This document shows, one piece after another, positions 61,119 to 64,000 of a stretch of DNA of 64,000 nucleotides (the stretch's first letter is position 1; every line of letters begins with the position of its first letter). A model generated the notes under the pieces. That model did no database searches, had not been told where the DNA came from, and saw nothing but the letters and a program-made list of their open reading frames with translations. Position numbers and translations under genes: made by a program. The DNA is from Pseudomonas sp. TH31 (GTDB lineage: Bacteria > Pseudomonadota > Gammaproteobacteria > Pseudomonadales > Pseudomonadaceae): positions 62,001-126,000 of the forward strand of contig NZ_JAEKEZ010000013.1 of assembly GCF_016650815.1 (NCBI RefSeq), read 5' to 3'.

Positions 61119-62447
61119 TTATTGGATCAACGACCCCCGCAACGAATGCGGCTGCGCAGCATCAATGTGCACGTCGGCGAACTGGCCAATCAGGGTTGGA
61201 TTGTCGCAGCGGAAGTTGACGATACGGTTATTCTCCGTCCGGCCTTGCAGCTCACCAGGGTCTTTTTTCGAATAATCGGTGACCAAAATGCGCTGGGTCG
61301 AGCCAACCATTTGTCGGCTGATCTCGAAACCCTGCTGGTTCAGGCGATGTTGCAACGCGTTCAAACGTTCTTTTTTCAACGCTTCCGGCGTGTCGTCGGC
61401 CAAGTCTGCCGCCGGGGTGCCCGGGCGCTGGCTATAAACGAACGAATAGGAGAAGTCGAAACCGACGTCCTCGATCAGCTTCATGGTCTGTTCGAAGTCT
61501 TTCTCGGTCTCGCCCGGGAAACCGACGATGAAGTCCGAGCTGATGCAGATGCCCGGTACTGCAGCCCGCAGCTTGCGCAGTTTGGATTTGTATTCCAGCG
61601 CGGTGTGGTTGCGCTTCATCGCCGACAGAATCCGGTCCGAACCCGACTGCACCGGCAAGTGCAGGTGTTTGACCAGTTCCGGTACGTCGGCGTGGGCCTG
61701 GATCAGGCTGTCGGAGAATTCCAGCGGGTGCGAAGTGGTGTAGCGAATGCGGTCGATGCCATCGACGGCGGCCACTACGCGGATCAGTTCGGCGAGATCC
61801 GCCAGGCGACCGTCGTGAGTGGTGCCGCGATAGCCGTTGACGTTTTGCCCCAGCAGAGTCACTTCACGTACGCCGTTTTCGGCCAGGTGAATGATCTCGG
61901 CGATCACGTCGTCGAACGGGCGGCTGACTTCTTCACCGCGGGTGTAAGGCACCACGCAGAACGTGCAGTACTTGCTGCAGCCTTCCATGACCGACACATA
62001 AGCGCTCGGGCCATCGATGCGCGGCTCGGGCAAGTGGTCGAATTTTTCGATTTCCGGGAACGAGATGTCCACTTGCGGCAGCTTGGTGGCGCGGGCGGCG
62101 TCGATCATTTCCGGCAGGCGATGCAGGGTTTGCGGGCCGAACACCACGTCAACGTACGGCGCGCGATCACGGATCGCAGCGCCTTCCTGGCTGGCCACGC
62201 AACCGCCGACAGCGATTACCATGTCCGGGTTGGCCAGTTTCAGTTCGCGCCAGCGACCCAGTTGGGAGTACACCCGGTCCTGGGCGCGTTCGCGGATCGA
62301 GCAGGTGTTGAGCAGGATGACGTCGGCGTCTTCAGCGCGCGCGGTGACTTCCAGGGCCTGATGTTCGCCCAGCAGATCGACCATGCGCGAGCTGTCGTAC
62401 TCGTTCATCTGACAACCGTGGGTTTCGATGTAAAGCTTCTTGGCCAT
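61119..62447 (-). CDS. miaB: tRNA-2-methylthio-N6-dimethylallyladenosine synthase
   Basis: 442 residues. MiaB methylthiolates A37 of tRNAs. N-terminal cluster cysteines in [17 protein letters not shown] and GGCVASQ; radical-SAM cysteines in [17 protein letters not shown]-terminal TRAM domain near [20 protein letters not shown]. The start at 62447 gives [12 protein letters not shown]. Confidence 0.97.
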   Translation of the reverse strand: MAKKLYIETHGCQMNEYDSSRMVDLLGEHQALEVTARAEDADVILLNTCSIRERAQDRVYSQLGRWRELKLANPDMVIAVGGCVASQEGAAIRDRAPYVDVVFGPQTLHRLPEMIDAARATKLPQVDISFPEIEKFDHLPEPRIDGPSAYVSVMEGCSKYCTFCVVPYTRGEEVSRPFDDVIAEIIHLAENGVREVTLLGQNVNGYRGTTHDGRLADLAELIRVVAAVDGIDRIRYTTSHPLEFSDSLIQAHADVPELVKHLHLPVQSGSDRILSAMKRNHTALEYKSKLRKLRAAVPGICISSDFIVGFPGETEKDFEQTMKLIEDVGFDFSYSFVYSQRPGTPAADLADDTPEALKKERLNALQHRLNQQGFEISRQMVGSTQRILVTDYSKKDPGELQGRTENNRIVNFRCDNPTLIGQFADVHIDAAQPHSLRGSLIQ

Positions 62448-62531
62448 GGAAAGAGTCATCACGTGATTCAAAGAACCGCGCATTATAGGGAACATGTCCC
62501 AAGGTTCCTACCGCTGTGCGTCCGGTGGCTA

Positions 62532-62540
62532 TGCTATAGT
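62532..62540 (+). promoter_or_regulatory. Extended -10 promoter element
   Basis: TGCTATAGT, an extended -10, 43 bases before the DUF1820 gene start; the -35 is not evident, consistent with extended -10 promoters. Confidence 0.45.
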
Positions 62541-62582
62541 TCGCGCCCTCATTTTTATCCCCCAATGTGTTGCCCGCCCACC

Positions 62583-62912
62583 ATGACCAAACGTGAAGCC
62601 CCAATCTACAAGGTGATTTTCCTCAACCAGGGCCAGGTGTACGAAATGTATGCCAAGCAGATCTATCAAAGTGATCTGTGGGGCTTCCTGGAAGTGGAAG
62701 AGTTCGTCTTTGGCGAGCGCACGCAAGTGGTCGTCGATCCGAGCGAAGAGAAACTCAAGGCTCAGTTCGAAGGCGTGGTGCGCAGTTTTGTGCCGATGCA
62801 TTCGATCGTGCGCATCGACGAAGTCGAGCGCCTCGGCACGCCGAAAATCAGCGAAGCCCGCGGCGCGGTCGGCAATGTGATGCCGTTTCCGATGCCGATG
62901 CCTGAGAAGTAG
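62583..62912 (+). CDS. DUF1820 family protein
   Basis: 109 residues, no signal or membrane segment. IYKVIFLNQGQVYEMYAKQIYQSDLWGFLEVEEFVF and HSIVRIDEVERLGTPKI mark the DUF1820 family, restricted mainly to gamma-proteobacteria, function unknown. Divergent to miaB, as in P. aeruginosa as far as I recall. Confidence 0.88.
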   Translation: MTKREAPIYKVIFLNQGQVYEMYAKQIYQSDLWGFLEVEEFVFGERTQVVVDPSEEKLKAQFEGVVRSFVPMHSIVRIDEVERLGTPKISEARGAVGNVMPFPMPMPEK

Positions 62913-62931
62913 GCCTTAAACCGAGTCGCCC

Positions 62932-63020
62932 CAATCGCGGGCAAGCCTTGCTCCTACAGATTGTGTGACCTCGAATGCGGGCAACACGAACCCTGTAGGA
63001 GCAAGGCTTGCCCGCGATTG
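62932..63020. repeat. REP inverted pair, TAGGAGCAAGGCTTGC type
   Basis: Perfect 27-base arms (62932-62958 and 62994-63020) around a 35-base loop, between converging genes. Confidence 0.85.
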
Positions 63021-63043
63021 CGTCATCAAGGTCGATAAAGAAA

Positions 63044-63598
63044 CTAAGGCAGTGGCGAAAACGGCGTACGCCCATCGGCGCTCTGCAATTCCATCAGGTA
63101 TTTACGGAAGATTTGCCCCAGCACCTGGGTCGCAACTTCCAGATCTTCGCGCGGCATCTTCTCGGCGACTTCGTCGGCGGTGTCCAGCGCATCTTCTGCG
63201 CCATTGACCGCGGCCATTTTCAGCACGATATACGCCTGAACGTTATTGGCCGGCACGCCTTCGCCGTGGAAAAACATGGTACCGAGTTTGAATTGCGCCT
63301 GGGCATGGCCTTGCAGCGAAGCTTTTTCGAAAAAGGCCAAGGCTTTATTGAGGTCGCGCGGGGCGCTTTTGCCGTCGTAGTAGAACTCACCCAACTCGTA
63401 TTGCGCTTGAGCATCCCCTTCATCCGACGCTTTCTGGCAGGCGGCGAGCGCTTGCGTCAGGTCTTGCGACTGAGTATTGAGGGTGCAGCGACCCATTGCT
63501 GGGATCAACAACGAGTTGCCGCCTGCTTGTGCGAGCGCGAGCAGGGGCTGAAGGAGCAACAGGCAGCCCAATGCAAGGGTGCGGCCGGTGCGGTTCAT
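63044..63598 (-). CDS. Exported Sel1/TPR-repeat protein
   Basis: 184 residues from ATG 63598. Signal peptide ending ALAQA. Two Sel1-like repeats: DEGDAQAQYELGEFYYDGKSAPRDL and LQGHAQAQFKLGTMFFHGEGVPANN, then a C-terminal helical part. A periplasmic protein-interaction protein of unknown partner, located beside hemL as usual in pseudomonads. Confidence 0.87.
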   Translation of the reverse strand: MNRTGRTLALGCLLLLQPLLALAQAGGNSLLIPAMGRCTLNTQSQDLTQALAACQKASDEGDAQAQYELGEFYYDGKSAPRDLNKALAFFEKASLQGHAQAQFKLGTMFFHGEGVPANNVQAYIVLKMAAVNGAEDALDTADEVAEKMPREDLEVATQVLGQIFRKYLMELQSADGRTPFSPLP

Positions 63599-63780
63599 GA
63601 GAATCGACTTACCTCTGAAGGGCGCGCGGACCCGTTGAGGGATCCAATAAGCGCGCATTATGAAATAAGCAGGGCCAACCTTACAAAGTCTTTACTCGTT
63701 TTTCTGCTGCGCGGGGAATATATCGCCCACTTTGCGGGAGATTATTGGCACAAGAGCAGGAAAAGAGGCAGGAATGTAGG

Positions 63781-63813
63781 TAAAAGCTGACGCTGGCAAT
63801 CGCCAACGTCAGC
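63781..63813 (-). terminator. Intrinsic terminator after hemL
   Basis: Minus strand GCTGACGTTGGCGATTGCCAGCGTCAGC, an 11-12 bp stem with a short loop, followed by TTTTA, ten bases past the hemL stop. Confidence 0.85.
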
Positions 63814-63822
63814 GGCACAGCG

Positions 63823-64000
63823 TTATTTCAGTGCGGCGAAAGCACGCTCGGCGGCATCCAGCGTCAGTTTCAACTCGGTTTCACCGTGAGCGATCGAGGT
63901 GAAACCGGCTTCGAAGGCACTCGGCGCCAGGTACACGCCACCTTCCAGCATCAGGTGGAAGAAGCGTTTGAACAGATTGGCGTCGCTGGACATCACGTCA
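63823..64000 (-). CDS. hemL: Glutamate-1-semialdehyde 2,1-aminomutase, 3' end
   Basis: The last 58 codons only: [40 protein letters not shown] and a helical end ERAFAALK. The G-V/I-Y-xAPSxFEAGF stretch is typical of HemL, which makes 5-aminolevulinate from glutamate semialdehyde for haem synthesis. Confidence 0.92.
   Translation of the reverse strand, partial: DVMSSDANLFKRFFHLMLEGGVYLAPSAFEAGFTSIAHGETELKLTLDAAERAFAALK

Noticed and set aside
61095..62582. Long plus-strand extension upstream of the DUF1820 gene
   Set aside because: It is the antisense of miaB; the real gene starts at 62583.

Overview
The window looks like chromosome of a Pseudomonas of the P. fluorescens group. Every recognisable protein is of pseudomonad type. 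Gene order in several blocks (leuS-lptE-holA, the lnt-miaB operon, mrdA-rodA-sltB1-rlpA-dacC, exaC-eat-eutBC-eatR) matches what I recall of Pseudomonas. The intergenic spaces are full of the paired palindromic REP elements typical of P. fluorescens. Most of the window is core metabolism and cell-envelope housekeeping; I see no prophage, plasmid, CRISPR array, rRNA or tRNA.

Layout. 1-3320 (minus): start of an unknown exported protein, then dxs, ispA and xseB (isoprenoid synthesis plus exonuclease VII small subunit). 3806-14050 (plus): a six-gene bacterial alpha-2-macroglobulin cluster, magABCDEF-like (E. coli yfa-type), a periplasmic system of incompletely known function and the most unusual block here. 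14051-18602: a gene-poor stretch with a possible small transcript, a lone CI/LexA-like repressor with two matched operator-like palindromes, ppa, an M90 peptidase, a DedA protein and a GNAT acetyltransferase. 18718-26795: ethanolamine catabolism (eutC, eutB, eat, exaC) with the sigma-54 activator eatR divergent to exaC. 27080-34242: mpl, ubiX, a small lipoprotein, an NAD(P)-binding protein, a MORN-repeat/C13-peptidase lipoprotein, a MaoC-like protein, lrgAB and a Lon-N-domain protein. 34345-36499 (minus): a DedA-PAP2 fusion and a 3-methyladenine glycosylase. 36688-49272 (plus): proA, nadD, rsfS, rlmH, then the rod-shape and cell-wall block mrdA, rodA, sltB1, rlpA, dacC, then ybeD, lipB, lipA and an LD-carboxypeptidase. 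49364-55473 (minus): sltB3-type transglycosylase, arfA, holA, lptE, leuS. 55755-64000: a small hypothetical, a YdcF-type protein, lnt, corC, ybeY, phoH-like, miaB, a DUF1820 protein, a Sel1/TPR protein and the 3' end of hemL.

Sequence quality. Eight genes (xseB, magB, magD, the C13 peptidase, rlmH, mrdA, rlpA, the ydcF-like gene) carry a single-base shift, seven of them deletions, each in or beside a short homopolymer. Several should be functional, mrdA being normally essential. The pattern points to assembly or sequencing indels rather than true pseudogenes, and I annotate each as one gene with a shift.

Most notable observations: peptidase- and peptidoglycan-enzyme-like motifs in MagC and MagE; three phased dyads plus -24/-12 promoters in the ethanolamine locus; the twin operators of the lone CI-like repressor; the MORN-C13 lipoprotein; and arfA, too short for routine ORF calling, with a strong hairpin inside the 3' end of its coding sequence, as in E. 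coli. No wholly new system stands out with certainty; the mag cluster is known as a family but poorly understood.
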